Below are positions 16,550-24,281 of a stretch of DNA of 64,000 nucleotides, piece by piece (position 1 is the first letter of the stretch; each line of letters starts with the position of its first letter). The stretch lies in contig NZ_AQXW01000004.1 in NCBI RefSeq assembly GCF_000376825.1, positions 2,356,001 through 2,420,000 on the forward strand, written 5' to 3'. This DNA is from Demetria terragena DSM 11295 (lineage in GTDB: Bacteria > Actinomycetota > Actinomycetes > Actinomycetales > Dermatophilaceae). The notes under the pieces were generated by a model. The model made no database searches, had not been told where the DNA came from, and saw only the letters and a list, made by a program, of their open reading frames with translations. A program made the position numbers and the translations under genes.

Positions 16550-17041
16550 TCAGTGGTAGTCGTGGACTACGGCGTGGCCGGTTCCGCGGCTGATCATCCA
16601 CTTGTTGACGGGGACGGTGACGATGAAGGCGACGGCGAGGGCGAAGGCCAGCGCGCCCCAGAAGGTCGGGCTGGCCAGCCCGGCTTCCATCGCGCCGGGC
16701 ACGGCAAGCATCACGCCGTTGTCGACGATCTCCATGACCGCGATCGAGACTGTGTCGGCGATGAGGGCGATCTTGACGGCTTGGCGGAACGGCACGCCCG
16801 CGCGGAGGACGCCGCGCATGGTCAGGGCGTAGCCGAAGAAGAACGCCAGGACCACGGCGAGGGCGATTGTTGCCAGGTTGGACCAGCCGAGCGCGGTGCC
16901 GATGACCATCCCGAGGATCTCGCCGATGGCGCAGCCGGTGAGGCAGTGGAGTGTCGCCGAGGCCGCGGTCCGCCAGGAGGACGTGTCGTGCTGTCCGTGG
17001 TGATGGGCGTTCTGGTGCTGGTGGTCGTGTTCTGTGCTCAT
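16550..17041 (-). CDS. DUF4396 membrane protein with His-rich N-terminus
   Basis: 163-residue membrane protein of the DUF4396 family. The first 25 residues are His-rich ('EHDHQHQNAHHHGQHD'), suggesting metal binding. Four hydrophobic segments follow, with the conserved 'LHCLTGCAIGEILGMVIG' (Cys-x3-Cys) and 'MEIVDNGVMLAVPGAM'. ATG 17041 is preceded by GAGGATCC. The function of the family is unknown; members often sit with copper or other metal genes, as here. A GGGGTAT palindrome lies in its promoter. The frame extends 218 codons upstream, but that part overlaps the two-component promoter and gene and is not real. Confidence 0.85.
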   Translation of the reverse strand: MSTEHDHQHQNAHHHGQHDTSSWRTAASATLHCLTGCAIGEILGMVIGTALGWSNLATIALAVVLAFFFGYALTMRGVLRAGVPFRQAVKIALIADTVSIAVMEIVDNGVMLAVPGAMEAGLASPTFWGALAFALAVAFIVTVPVNKWMISRGTGHAVVHDYH

Positions 17042-17058
17042 GGGATCCTCCGACTTCG

Positions 17059-17075
17059 ATACCCCTCTGGGGTAT
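17059..17075. promoter_or_regulatory. Palindrome ATACCCC-TCT-GGGGTAT
   Basis: Perfect 7-bp arms, 18 bases upstream of the DUF4396 start. It resembles the G-tract operators bound by CsoR/RcnR copper or nickel repressors. No csoR gene is present in the window, so the regulator would be elsewhere. Confidence 0.6.
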
Positions 17076-17124
17076 ACGGCTACGACCAGTGAACCGTGCG
17101 AACTGTCTCCTTGTTCCATGCGCT

Positions 17125-17147
17125 GATGGAGATTCGATGGAGGTTCG
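17125..17147 (+). promoter_or_regulatory. Direct-repeat box, candidate response-regulator site
   Basis: GATGGAG-ATTC-GATGGAG followed by GTTCG, an 11-bp period typical of OmpR-type regulator binding. The same box in reverse orientation occurs before the DUF305 gene (19167-19184). Suggests autoregulation of the two-component genes. Confidence 0.65.
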
Positions 17148-17215
17148 TCACCGGTTGGCGAGAGTGGCGCACTCCTTGGCCGGTGCGCGCGCACCGGTGG
17201 ATGAGACTGGTCGAC

Positions 17216-17926
17216 ATGGATGACACAGGTAGCGCGGCTGCCAGAGTCCTGGTGATCGAGGACGAACGGGCGCTGGCCGGGATGGTCGGCAACTACCTCG
17301 ATCGTGCCGGGTATGCGGTCCGAGTGCTTCATGACGGCCTGGAGGCGGTCGCGACGGCCCGGGAGTGGGCTCCGGACGTGCTGGTGCTCGATCTCGGATT
17401 GCCGGGTCTCGACGGGGTGGAGGTGTGTCGACAGGTTCGTACGTTCTCTGACTGTCTGGTGCTGATGGTGACGGCGCGGGATGAGGAGACAGATACCTTG
17501 ATCGGGCTGTCTGTCGGCGCGGACGACTATCTGACCAAGCCGTTTCGGATCCGTGAACTGGTGGCGCGGGTCGGGGTGCTGCTGCGTCGTCCTCGTACGG
17601 CTTTGGGCGAGCTGTCGGCGCCCGTTCGGCGCCTGGGTGACCTGGAGCTCGACCCCCAAGCGCGGACTGTGACGGTTGCGGCGCGACCGGTGCACCTCAC
17701 GCGTATCGAGTTCGACCTGTTGGCGACCCTGCTAGGTCAGCCAAGGCGCGCGTTCGCGCGGCGGGCGCTCATCGACAACGTGTGGGGAGTGGACTGGGTG
17801 GGGGATGAGCACTTGGTGGACACCCACATCAAGCACCTCCGTCGGAAGCTGAGTGACGATCCCGCTCGGCCGCGCTATGTGTCGACGGTGCGCGGAATCG
17901 GCTACCGCGCCGGTGATGGGTCGTGA
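17216..17926 (+). CDS. OmpR-family response regulator, probably metal-responsive
   Basis: 236-residue two-component response regulator. Receiver domain with the phospho-acceptor Asp59 in 'LVLDLGLPG', the Lys switch in 'YLTKPF', then an OmpR winged helix ('LTRIEFDLLATLLGQP', 'DTHIKHLRRKL', 'VSTVRGIGYR'). It overlaps the kinase gene by 4 nt. The frame opens 40 codons further upstream, but that region holds the direct-repeat box, so ATG 17216 was preferred (ATG 17201 is possible). The neighbours (DUF4396, DUF305, BNR lipoprotein) suggest control of metal stress genes, most likely copper. Confidence 0.9.
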   Translation: MDDTGSAAARVLVIEDERALAGMVGNYLDRAGYAVRVLHDGLEAVATAREWAPDVLVLDLGLPGLDGVEVCRQVRTFSDCLVLMVTARDEETDTLIGLSVGADDYLTKPFRIRELVARVGVLLRRPRTALGELSAPVRRLGDLELDPQARTVTVAARPVHLTRIEFDLLATLLGQPRRAFARRALIDNVWGVDWVGDEHLVDTHIKHLRRKLSDDPARPRYVSTVRGIGYRAGDGS

Positions 17927-19020
17927 CGTCCAGGCGCCGGGCCCGGCTGGTAACCGGCCTGATGCTCGCTCAGGGAGCCGTCCTGGCTGTCGCGGTCCTC
18001 GTGGCGGTGGTCGTGGCTGCCGCGGTCGGCCCGCCGCTCTTCCACGAGCACATGATCCGTGCGGGGGCGGACTCCAGCTCGGACACTCTCGCTCATGTCG
18101 AGGAAGCGTTCCGCTCCGCGGGGTTGATCACTCTGGCCGCCGCGTTCGGGGTCGCGCTGCTCATCGCAGCGGCTGTGACCTTTGTGCTGGGGCGGCGACT
18201 CACCCGGCCGCTGGATGCGCTTGCGCGGGCGGCAGATCAGGTCGCCGCTGGTCGGCACGATGTCCAGGTGCGCCCCGTGAGGGCGCCGGTCGAGCTGGCG
18301 ACCGTCACCGACGCGTTCAACCAGATGGCGCGCGATCTGGACCAGACCGAGCAGGTTCGCGCGAGGCTGTTGTCCGACCTGACCCATGAGGTGCGCACTC
18401 CGCTGACCACGCTGACGACTTACCTTGATGCCCTCGATGACGGCGTCGCTGAGCCCTCACCCCAGACTCTGTCGGTGCTACGGGAGCAGGTCGACCGCCT
18501 CACCCGGCTCGCCCAGGACATGGGAGCAGTGTCGCGCGCCGAGGAGGCGGCAGTGGCGCTGCGCGCAGAACCGGTCAGCGTGCAGGACCTGGTCGCGTCG
18601 GTCGTGGCCCCGCTGCGTCCGCGTCTGCCCGGGAGCCTGGTTCTCGAGGTCGACATCCCAGACGCGGCCGCTGTGCGCGGAGACCGCGCGCGGCTCCAGC
18701 AGGTCCTCACCAACCTGCTCGACAACGCGTGCCGACACACTCCTTCGGGTCGCGTGTCGGTGGTCGCCGTCGTCCAGGAGCGGTCCGTCGAGATCCGGGT
18801 GGCCGACACCGGCGACGGCGTACCGGCCGAGGCCCTACCCCACCTTTTCGAACGGTTCTACCGCGCCGACACCGCGCGCGACCGCGACCATGGCGGTTCC
18901 GGTCTGGGTCTGGCGATCTGCCGCGCTGTGGTGCACGCGCACGACGGCACGGTCACCGCGTCCAGTGCGGGACCGGGGCAGGGCGCCACGTTCACCGTTA
19001 CTCTGCCCAAGGCGTCCTGA
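17923..19020 (+). CDS. Sensor histidine kinase
   Basis: 365-residue membrane histidine kinase paired with the preceding regulator. TM1 at about residues 9-38, a very short external loop with two His ('LFHEHMIRAG'), TM2 at about 66-90, HAMP, the H-box with His155 in 'DLTHEVRTPLTTL', then the ATPase with 'NLLDNACRHT', 'DTGDGV' and 'GGSGLGLAICRAVV'. The sensor loop is only about 30 residues, so it may sense through the membrane or a partner lipoprotein. The GTG overlaps the regulator stop. Confidence 0.92.
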   Translation: MTSRRRARLVTGLMLAQGAVLAVAVLVAVVVAAAVGPPLFHEHMIRAGADSSSDTLAHVEEAFRSAGLITLAAAFGVALLIAAAVTFVLGRRLTRPLDALARAADQVAAGRHDVQVRPVRAPVELATVTDAFNQMARDLDQTEQVRARLLSDLTHEVRTPLTTLTTYLDALDDGVAEPSPQTLSVLREQVDRLTRLAQDMGAVSRAEEAAVALRAEPVSVQDLVASVVAPLRPRLPGSLVLEVDIPDAAAVRGDRARLQQVLTNLLDNACRHTPSGRVSVVAVVQERSVEIRVADTGDGVPAEALPHLFERFYRADTARDRDHGGSGLGLAICRAVVHAHDGTVTASSAGPGQGATFTVTLPKAS

Positions 19021-19166
19021 GGCGCGTCGATCATGCTGTGGGCGGGCAAGCATCCCTTTGAGCGTTCGTACCACCGAGACGGCGGCTCGCTTGGCCGGCA
19101 GTCGGCCGGAGCGAACTCGGCCGCGGCAGCGTGCAGCGCGTAGTGCACGGCGCTGACCCGAGCTAA

Positions 19167-19184
19167 CTCCATCGAAACTCCACC
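19167..19184 (-). promoter_or_regulatory. Direct-repeat box before DUF305 gene
   Basis: On the minus strand it reads GGTGGAG-TTTC-GATGGAG, matching the box at 17125. It lies 84 bp before the DUF305 start. Candidate binding site of the response regulator at 17216. Confidence 0.6.
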
Positions 19185-19267
19185 GAATGCCCATCCATGA
19201 CGTCGCGTTGGCTCGGCAGGATCGGAGCCTCACCCCCCACGATGCCCGCCCTGATCGGAGCCTGCCC

Positions 19268-19900
19268 ATGAACCGTCGTCGCGCCGCTTTCGTCGCAGCC
19301 TCAGCCCTTGTATCGGGCATATCGCTCGCTGGGTGCGGAGCCGATAGCGACAGCGGATCGGGTGGCCACGGCGGCCACACCCCGACCTCGACCGCGAGCA
19401 GCAGCCCTTCAGGGACGCGATCAGCCGGTGCTGCGCGGCAGGGCGACATCGCGTTCGCGCAGGGCATGATCCCCCACCACAAGCAGGCGGTCGAGATGGC
19501 TGACATCGCGCTGAAGAAGCCATCAGCCTCGGCCGACGTCCGCAAGCTCGCGACCGCGATCCGCCGAGCCCAAGACCCGGAGATCAAGACGATGACGCGC
19601 TGGCTCACCTCCTGGGGCGCACCGACCGCGATGCCCTCCAGCGGTGGCCACGCCGGCCACGACATGGGCGGCATGATGACTCCCGCAGAAATGGCGTCCT
19701 TGAAGAAGGCGAACGGGCGAGGGTTCGACCGGCAGTGGATGACGCTGATGATCAAGCACCACCAGGGCGCGGTGAAGATGGCCACCGACGTCAAGAAGAC
19801 CACCCGCAACCCGGACGTGCGGACCCTGGCGAACGCGATCATCAAGGGCCAGACCGCCGAGATCACCACCATGCGCCGCCTGCTCGACAACGCCTCCTGA
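19268..19900 (+). CDS. DUF305 lipoprotein
   Basis: Exported lipoprotein of 210 residues. Signal peptide with lipobox 'ISLAGC', then a Gly-His-Ser-Thr-rich linker. The DUF305 domain has two halves, each with a doubled-His helix motif: 'QGMIPHHKQAVEMADIA' and 'MIKHHQGAVKMATDV'. Between them is a Met/His stretch ('HAGHDMGGMM') that could bind copper. Such proteins occur in copper resistance loci but their chemistry is not established. The ATG start was chosen because it gives a clean signal peptide. The BNR lipoprotein gene follows after 12 nt. Confidence 0.9.
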   Translation: MNRRRAAFVAASALVSGISLAGCGADSDSGSGGHGGHTPTSTASSSPSGTRSAGAARQGDIAFAQGMIPHHKQAVEMADIALKKPSASADVRKLATAIRRAQDPEIKTMTRWLTSWGAPTAMPSSGGHAGHDMGGMMTPAEMASLKKANGRGFDRQWMTLMIKHHQGAVKMATDVKKTTRNPDVRTLANAIIKGQTAEITTMRRLLDNAS

Positions 19901-19912
19901 TCGGCGGTCCTG

Positions 19913-20779
19913 GTGAGGGTGACACGTCGACAGCTAGTTACTGCCACCGGCGCGGGTGTGCTCGGCAGCGTCAGCGCCGCGTGCCAGGTTGACAGCACCC
20001 CGCCCAGTCCGGCAGCGACCAGGAGTGCGGAGAGGTTGCGTGACCTCGTGATCACTCACGTGCACGCTGTCGCCACCGATCCAGGGACCGGTGTCCTGTT
20101 GGCCGCCACGCACGAGGGGCTCATTCGGCTCGACCAGCGCCCGCGGCGAATCGGCCCCGTCGTCGACCTCATGGGCTTCACCATCCGCGCCGACGGCACC
20201 TACCTCGCCTCCGGACACCCCGGACTCGGGACAGACCTGCCGAACCCGGTCGGGCTGCTCACCAGCCGCGACAGGGGGCGCACCTGGCAACCTCGTTCCC
20301 GCGCAGGCGAGTCCGACTTCCACGCCCTCGCCGCGACCAAGACCGCGGTCATCGCATATGACGGCACGCTGCGGGTCTCGACCGACCTGACCAGCTGGAC
20401 GCAGCGCGCCATCCCGGCCCCGCCACGCACCCTGAGCGCCTCGACCACTGGAACCGTGCTGGCCACCACATCGCTAGGGCTGCTCGCCACGAGCAACGAC
20501 GCCCGGACCTGGGCCAGGATCACCACCCCGCTCTTACCGCTTGTCGCCGCGTGGGCGAGCCCGCGAGTCATCGTGGCCGCCAGCACCACCGGCAGGCTCA
20601 TGCTCAGCCGCGATGCCGGCCGCACCTGGACCACCGGCACCACCCCCGTCGGGCAGGTCGACGCGATCAGCGGCACCATGACCGGCGATCGCATCGAGAT
20701 CGTCTACGCCAGCGAGACACTGATCCGTCGCAGCCGGAGCGTGGACACGGCAGGTGCGCTCATCCCGACGGCGGAATGA
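19913..20779 (+). CDS. Exported BNR/Asp-box repeat lipoprotein (F510_1955-like)
   Basis: 288-residue exported beta-propeller-like protein. N-terminus has twin Arg ('VTRRQLVTATG') and a lipobox-like 'SVSAAC'. Three Asp-box motifs are readable: 'SRDRGRTWQ', 'SNDARTWAR' and 'SRDAGRTWT'. Similar proteins are annotated as F510_1955-type glycosyl hydrolases, but no sialidase active site can be seen, so an enzymatic role is doubtful. It follows the DUF305 gene by 12 nt and is probably in the same response-regulator-controlled unit. Its role may be extracytoplasmic metal handling; this is inference. Confidence 0.8.
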   Translation: MRVTRRQLVTATGAGVLGSVSAACQVDSTPPSPAATRSAERLRDLVITHVHAVATDPGTGVLLAATHEGLIRLDQRPRRIGPVVDLMGFTIRADGTYLASGHPGLGTDLPNPVGLLTSRDRGRTWQPRSRAGESDFHALAATKTAVIAYDGTLRVSTDLTSWTQRAIPAPPRTLSASTTGTVLATTSLGLLATSNDARTWARITTPLLPLVAAWASPRVIVAASTTGRLMLSRDAGRTWTTGTTPVGQVDAISGTMTGDRIEIVYASETLIRRSRSVDTAGALIPTAE

Positions 20780-20956
20780 GAGGCCCGCATGCACGGTCAA
20801 CCGCCGAACAGTGCACCCGTCGGACAACAAGGCGGCGGAAGGACACGCCGTGGCCACGAAAGTGGCGAGAGGACACGTTAGATGGCAACCCACATGCGGG
20901 GCTGAGCTGTAGGAAGTCAGCGGAACTGACGGTCGGGCAGCGCTGTGACCAGTAGG

Positions 20957-21008
20957 TTGACAGGCTGGTGTCGACGTCGCTTTGCCACGATCTTGTCGAA
21001 ATCCTCGG
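20957..21008. repeat. 52-bp segment related to 16467-16518 (copy B)
   Basis: Begins TTGACA, then TGTCGACG, and carries the core GCCAC-n-ATCTTGTCGA-n-ATCCTC. It overlaps the 5' end of the YnfA gene and thereby encodes that protein's first 14 residues. See copy A. Confidence 0.5.
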
Positions 21009-21288
21009 CGGTGCCTGGCTGGTCTGGCAAGGTGTGCGCGAGCACCGCGGCTGGATCTGGATCGGGGCCGGGGTCGCCGCGCTGGGCGCGTACGGTCTGG
21101 TCGCCACCTTGCAGCCCGACGCGAACTTCGGGCGGATCCTCGCCGCGTATGGCGATGTCTTCGTCGCCGGGTCTCTGGCCTGGGGCATGGTTGCCGATGG
21201 TTACCGCCCTGACCGGTGGGGCATTGCCGGCGCGCTGGTGTGCCTGGTCGGTGTCGTGCTGATCATGTACGCACCCCGCGCCGGGTGA
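20968..21288 (+). CDS. YnfA/UPF0060-family small membrane protein
   Basis: 106-residue protein with four hydrophobic segments, related to small multidrug transporters. Clear family signatures: '[16 protein letters not shown]', '[19 protein letters not shown]' and '[16 protein letters not shown]'. The first dozen residues ('[12 protein letters not shown]') do not look like the usual hydrophobic first helix and come from the 52-bp repeat, so the N-terminus may be altered. In Mycobacterium tuberculosis a ynfA relative also neighbours arsenic and ArsR genes. Its substrate is unknown. Confidence 0.82.
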   Translation: MSTSLCHDLVEILGGAWLVWQGVREHRGWIWIGAGVAALGAYGLVATLQPDANFGRILAAYGDVFVAGSLAWGMVADGYRPDRWGIAGALVCLVGVVLIMYAPRAG

Positions 21289-21358
21289 CCGGCACGGCAA
21301 CGGTGTCGGCGCGGTCGGCTTCCCTCGCCCGCGAGCCTCGCATGTCAGCATGCTGCTA

Positions 21359-21378
21359 TCATCGCAATATGACGATGA
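21359..21378. promoter_or_regulatory. Inverted repeat over start of ArsR-type regulator
   Basis: TCATCG and CGATGA arms, 8 bases apart, span the ATG at 21369. A plausible autoregulatory operator for the SmtB/CmtR-like regulator, though short. Confidence 0.4.
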
Positions 21379-21740
21379 AAGCGCGTGATGTGGATCAGTT
21401 GGTGGGGGTTGAGGTGTCGGCGCTGGTGCCGGCGGCGTGCATGTTCAAGAGCCTGGGGGACCCGACCCGGTTGGCGATCGTGCAGCATCTGGCGCTGGGT
21501 GAACATCAGGTGCATGAGCTGACCGCGCATCTGGGGTTGGCACAGTCGACGGTCTCGCGCCATCTGGCGTGTCTGCGTGACTGCGATCTGGTCGAGTCCC
21601 GGCCGGTGGGTCGCTCGTCGGTGTACTCCCTCAAGCATCCCGAGCTACTGGGGTTGCTGGCCGAGGCCGAGGCGCTGCTCGCGGCGACCGGTGAAGCGGT
21701 GCGGCTGTGCCCGACCTTCGGCGGGGGTGAGCACGCGTGA
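21369..21740 (+). CDS. ArsR/SmtB-family metal sensor (CmtR/CadC-like)
   Basis: 123-residue winged-helix repressor. Core 'ACMFKSLGDPTRLAIVQHLA', recognition helix 'LGLAQSTVSRHLACLRDCDLV'. Cysteines at the N-terminal helix, in the recognition region and near the C-terminus ('RLCPTFGGGEH') could form a Cd/Pb/Zn site as in CmtR or CadC. It stands 94 nt before the P1B ATPase gene in the same direction, so it probably controls that operon. The upstream frame extension is not supported. Metal specificity is inferred. Confidence 0.9.
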   Translation: MTMKARDVDQLVGVEVSALVPAACMFKSLGDPTRLAIVQHLALGEHQVHELTAHLGLAQSTVSRHLACLRDCDLVESRPVGRSSVYSLKHPELLGLLAEAEALLAATGEAVRLCPTFGGGEHA

Positions 21741-21834
21741 TGCGCCGGGCGCCCGAGGCGCGGCGTGCGGTAGCGCGCGGTGCCTGGCCGGCGGTCCCGG
21801 TTGGGCGCGAGGTTTTCGGAGTGGGGGTAGCGCG

Positions 21835-23793
21835 ATGAGTGACGCGTGTGGGTGTAGTGCACCGCCGGTTGACGGTGAGGAGGCGCCGGAGCGCTTGTGG
21901 CAGGTCCGCGAGCTTCAGTTTGCGTTGGTGTCTGGGGTGCTGCTGCTGGCTGCCGTGATCGGTGGGTGGGTCGGCCTGTCACGCCAGGTGACGGTGGGTC
22001 TTGAGGTCGTGGCGTTGCTGGTCGGCGCGTACACCTTCGTGCCGTCGACTCTCCGCCAGCTGGTCAGGGGCAAGATCGGGGTCGGCACGCTGATGACGGT
22101 CGCCGCGGTCGGCGCGGTGATCCTCGGCGAGGTCGGGGAGGCCGCGATGCTTGCCTTCCTGTTCTCGGTGAGTGAGGGGTTGGAGGAGTACTCATTGGCC
22201 CGGACTCGCAGAGGGCTTCGTGCGCTGTTGGCGTTGGTGCCTGACACGGCGACGGTCGTGCGGGATGGGGTGGAGTCGGTCGTGGCACCGGCTGACCTTC
22301 AAGTGGGCGATCTTATCGTGGTCAAGCCGGGCGAGCGGGTCGCGACCGATGGAGTCATTCAGCAAGGTCGCACCGCGCTGGACGTGTCCGCCATCACTGG
22401 TGAGTCGGTCCCGGTCGAAGCGGGTGCGGGCGATGTGGTGTTCGCCGGTGCGATCAACGGTACCGGTGTGCTGCAGGTGCAGGTCACGACCACGGCCGCG
22501 GACAACTCGCTGGCGCGGATCGTCAGGATTGTCGAGGCCGAGCAGTCCCGCAAGGGCGCGAGCCAGCGGCTGGCCGACCGGATCGCGAAACCGCTGGTTC
22601 CGGCGGTGATGGTTGCCGCGGCGGTGATCGCCGTGGTGGGAAGCCTGCTTGGCGACCCGGCGACCTGGATCGAGCGGGCGCTGGTGGTGCTGGTGGCTGC
22701 GTCGCCGTGCGCCCTGGCGATCTCTGTTCCGGTGACGGTCGTGGCCGCGGTCGGTGCCGCGAGCCGGTTGGGTGTCCTGGTGAAAGGTGGCGCGGCGCTT
22801 GAGGTCCTCGGGAAGGTCAACGCGGTAGCGCTGGACAAGACCGGGACGTTGACCGCCAACCGCCCGCGGGTGATCGATGTGGCCGCGGTTGAGGGCGTGA
22901 CCCCTCAGCGGGTGCTGCAGCTGGCCGCAGCGCTGGAGGCGCGCAGCGAGCACCCACTCGCCCAGGCGATTCTCGCGGCCGTCGACCACGCCGAGCCGGC
23001 CGCCGATGTCGAGGCGGTGACCGGGGCTGGCCTGACCGGCCACTATGACGGGCAGGTGCTGCGCCTGGGCCGCCCGGGGTGGGTGGAGGCCGGGCCACTG
23101 GCCAGCGATGTGGAACGCATGCAGCAGGCCGGGGCGACGGCGGTACTGGTCGAGGTCGATGGGCAAACCGTGGGCGCAGTCGCCGTGCGTGATGAGCTGC
23201 GCCCGGAGGCGCGCGAGGTCGTCGAAGACCTGCGCGGCAGCGGCTACCAGGTGGCGATGCTGACCGGTGACAACCACACGACGGCGGCGGCTCTCGCGGC
23301 AGAGGTCGGCATCACCGACGTACACGCAGAGCTGCGTCCCGAGGACAAGGCTGGGCTGATCCGGCAGCTTCGGGAGCACCGGTGCGCGGCCATGGTGGGT
23401 GACGGCGTGAACGACGCGCCCGCGTTGGCGACTGCCGACCTGGGCATCGCGATGGGCGCGATGGGCACCGATGTCGCGATCGAGACCGCCGACGTCGCGC
23501 TGATGGGTGAGGACCTGCGGCACCTGCCACAGGCGTTCAAGCACGCGCGCCGTGCCCGCCGGATCATGCTGCAGAACGTGGGCCTGTCACTCGCGCTGAT
23601 CGCGGTTCTGATCCCGCTGGCACTGCTGGGTGTGCTCGGGCTGGCCGCGGTCGTCCTGGTCCACGAGCTGGCCGAAGTCGTCGTCATCGCCAATGGTGTT
23701 CGCGCCGGGCGCGTACGAGCCCTGACGGCCGCGCCATCTGGTGACCGGGCGACCTCCGCCGCTTTGACCGCCTCGGGCGCGGCGCCCTCGTGA
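21835..23793 (+). CDS. P1B-type heavy-metal efflux ATPase with SPC motif
   Basis: 652-residue ATP-driven metal exporter of the inner membrane. In order: a short N-terminus with 'CGC' (C5, C7), two transmembrane pairs, actuator 'DVSAITGESVPVE', the transport motif S290-P291-C292 ('AASPCALAISVPV') instead of the common CPC, phosphorylation site D334 ('DKTGTLT'), nucleotide domain 'SEHPLAQAI', hinge 'MVGDGVNDAPAL', and last TM with H610-E611 ('VHELAEVVVIANG'). SPC ATPases (P1B-4 and CtpD/CtpG relatives) export Co, Fe, Zn or Cd. There is no classical N-terminal HMA domain. It overlaps lspA by 4 nt. Confidence 0.93.
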   Translation: MSDACGCSAPPVDGEEAPERLWQVRELQFALVSGVLLLAAVIGGWVGLSRQVTVGLEVVALLVGAYTFVPSTLRQLVRGKIGVGTLMTVAAVGAVILGEVGEAAMLAFLFSVSEGLEEYSLARTRRGLRALLALVPDTATVVRDGVESVVAPADLQVGDLIVVKPGERVATDGVIQQGRTALDVSAITGESVPVEAGAGDVVFAGAINGTGVLQVQVTTTAADNSLARIVRIVEAEQSRKGASQRLADRIAKPLVPAVMVAAAVIAVVGSLLGDPATWIERALVVLVAASPCALAISVPVTVVAAVGAASRLGVLVKGGAALEVLGKVNAVALDKTGTLTANRPRVIDVAAVEGVTPQRVLQLAAALEARSEHPLAQAILAAVDHAEPAADVEAVTGAGLTGHYDGQVLRLGRPGWVEAGPLASDVERMQQAGATAVLVEVDGQTVGAVAVRDELRPEAREVVEDLRGSGYQVAMLTGDNHTTAAALAAEVGITDVHAELRPEDKAGLIRQLREHRCAAMVGDGVNDAPALATADLGIAMGAMGTDVAIETADVALMGEDLRHLPQAFKHARRARRIMLQNVGLSLALIAVLIPLALLGVLGLAAVVLVHELAEVVVIANGVRAGRVRALTAAPSGDRATSAALTASGAAPS

Positions 23794-24281
23794 CGGCAGC
23801 GCACCAGAGCCGGCCGCCCGTGACGCGCACCCGGTCGGTGATGGCTGTCACGGTGCTGTTCCTGGTCGCGGCCGCCCTGGCCCTGGGGGAGCTGGCCAAG
23901 CGCGAGCTGTCGGGCTCCGCGGTCGACCTTGGCGTGATCGAGCTGCGCCTGGGGTTCAACCCCGGGGTGGCGTTCGGCCTCGGCGGCGCCCTGCCCGGCG
24001 GGGTGGTGCTGGCCATCACCGCAGCACTCATCGCGGGGCTGGCCGGGGTGGCGTGGAGGGCTGCGTCAGCTCCCTCGCCAGTCACCCGGATCGGTCTGGT
24101 CGCGCTCCTGGGCGGTGCCCTCGCCAACCTGATCGACCGGGCCGCCGACGGTGTGGTGACGGACTACCTGCACACCGGTTGGTTCCCGACGTTCAACCTT
24201 CCCGACGTGCTGATCTGCTGCGGCGCGGCCGCCGTGGCGATCGCCGCGGCCAGGGACCAGCCCGTGCAGCAGACGCCGTGA
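23790..24281 (+). CDS. lspA: Signal peptidase II (LspA) within metal operon
   Basis: Cleaves prolipoprotein signal peptides. 163 residues, four hydrophobic segments. Family motifs: 'RLGFNPGVAFGL', 'ALLGGALANLIDRAADGVVTDYL' and 'FNLPDVLI', which hold the two catalytic Asp residues. GTG overlaps the ATPase stop. The next genes encode lipoproteins or RR-signal proteins, so a dedicated LspA for this operon makes sense. LspA next to metal efflux genes is known in other bacteria. A housekeeping lspA probably exists outside the window. Confidence 0.9.
   Translation: MTAAHQSRPPVTRTRSVMAVTVLFLVAAALALGELAKRELSGSAVDLGVIELRLGFNPGVAFGLGGALPGGVVLAITAALIAGLAGVAWRAASAPSPVTRIGLVALLGGALANLIDRAADGVVTDYLHTGWFPTFNLPDVLICCGAAAVAIAAARDQPVQQTP

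Noticed and set aside
17042-17695. Upstream extension of DUF4396 gene
   Set aside because: Runs across the response regulator gene on the opposite strand; no domain, and ATG 17041 has a ribosome site.
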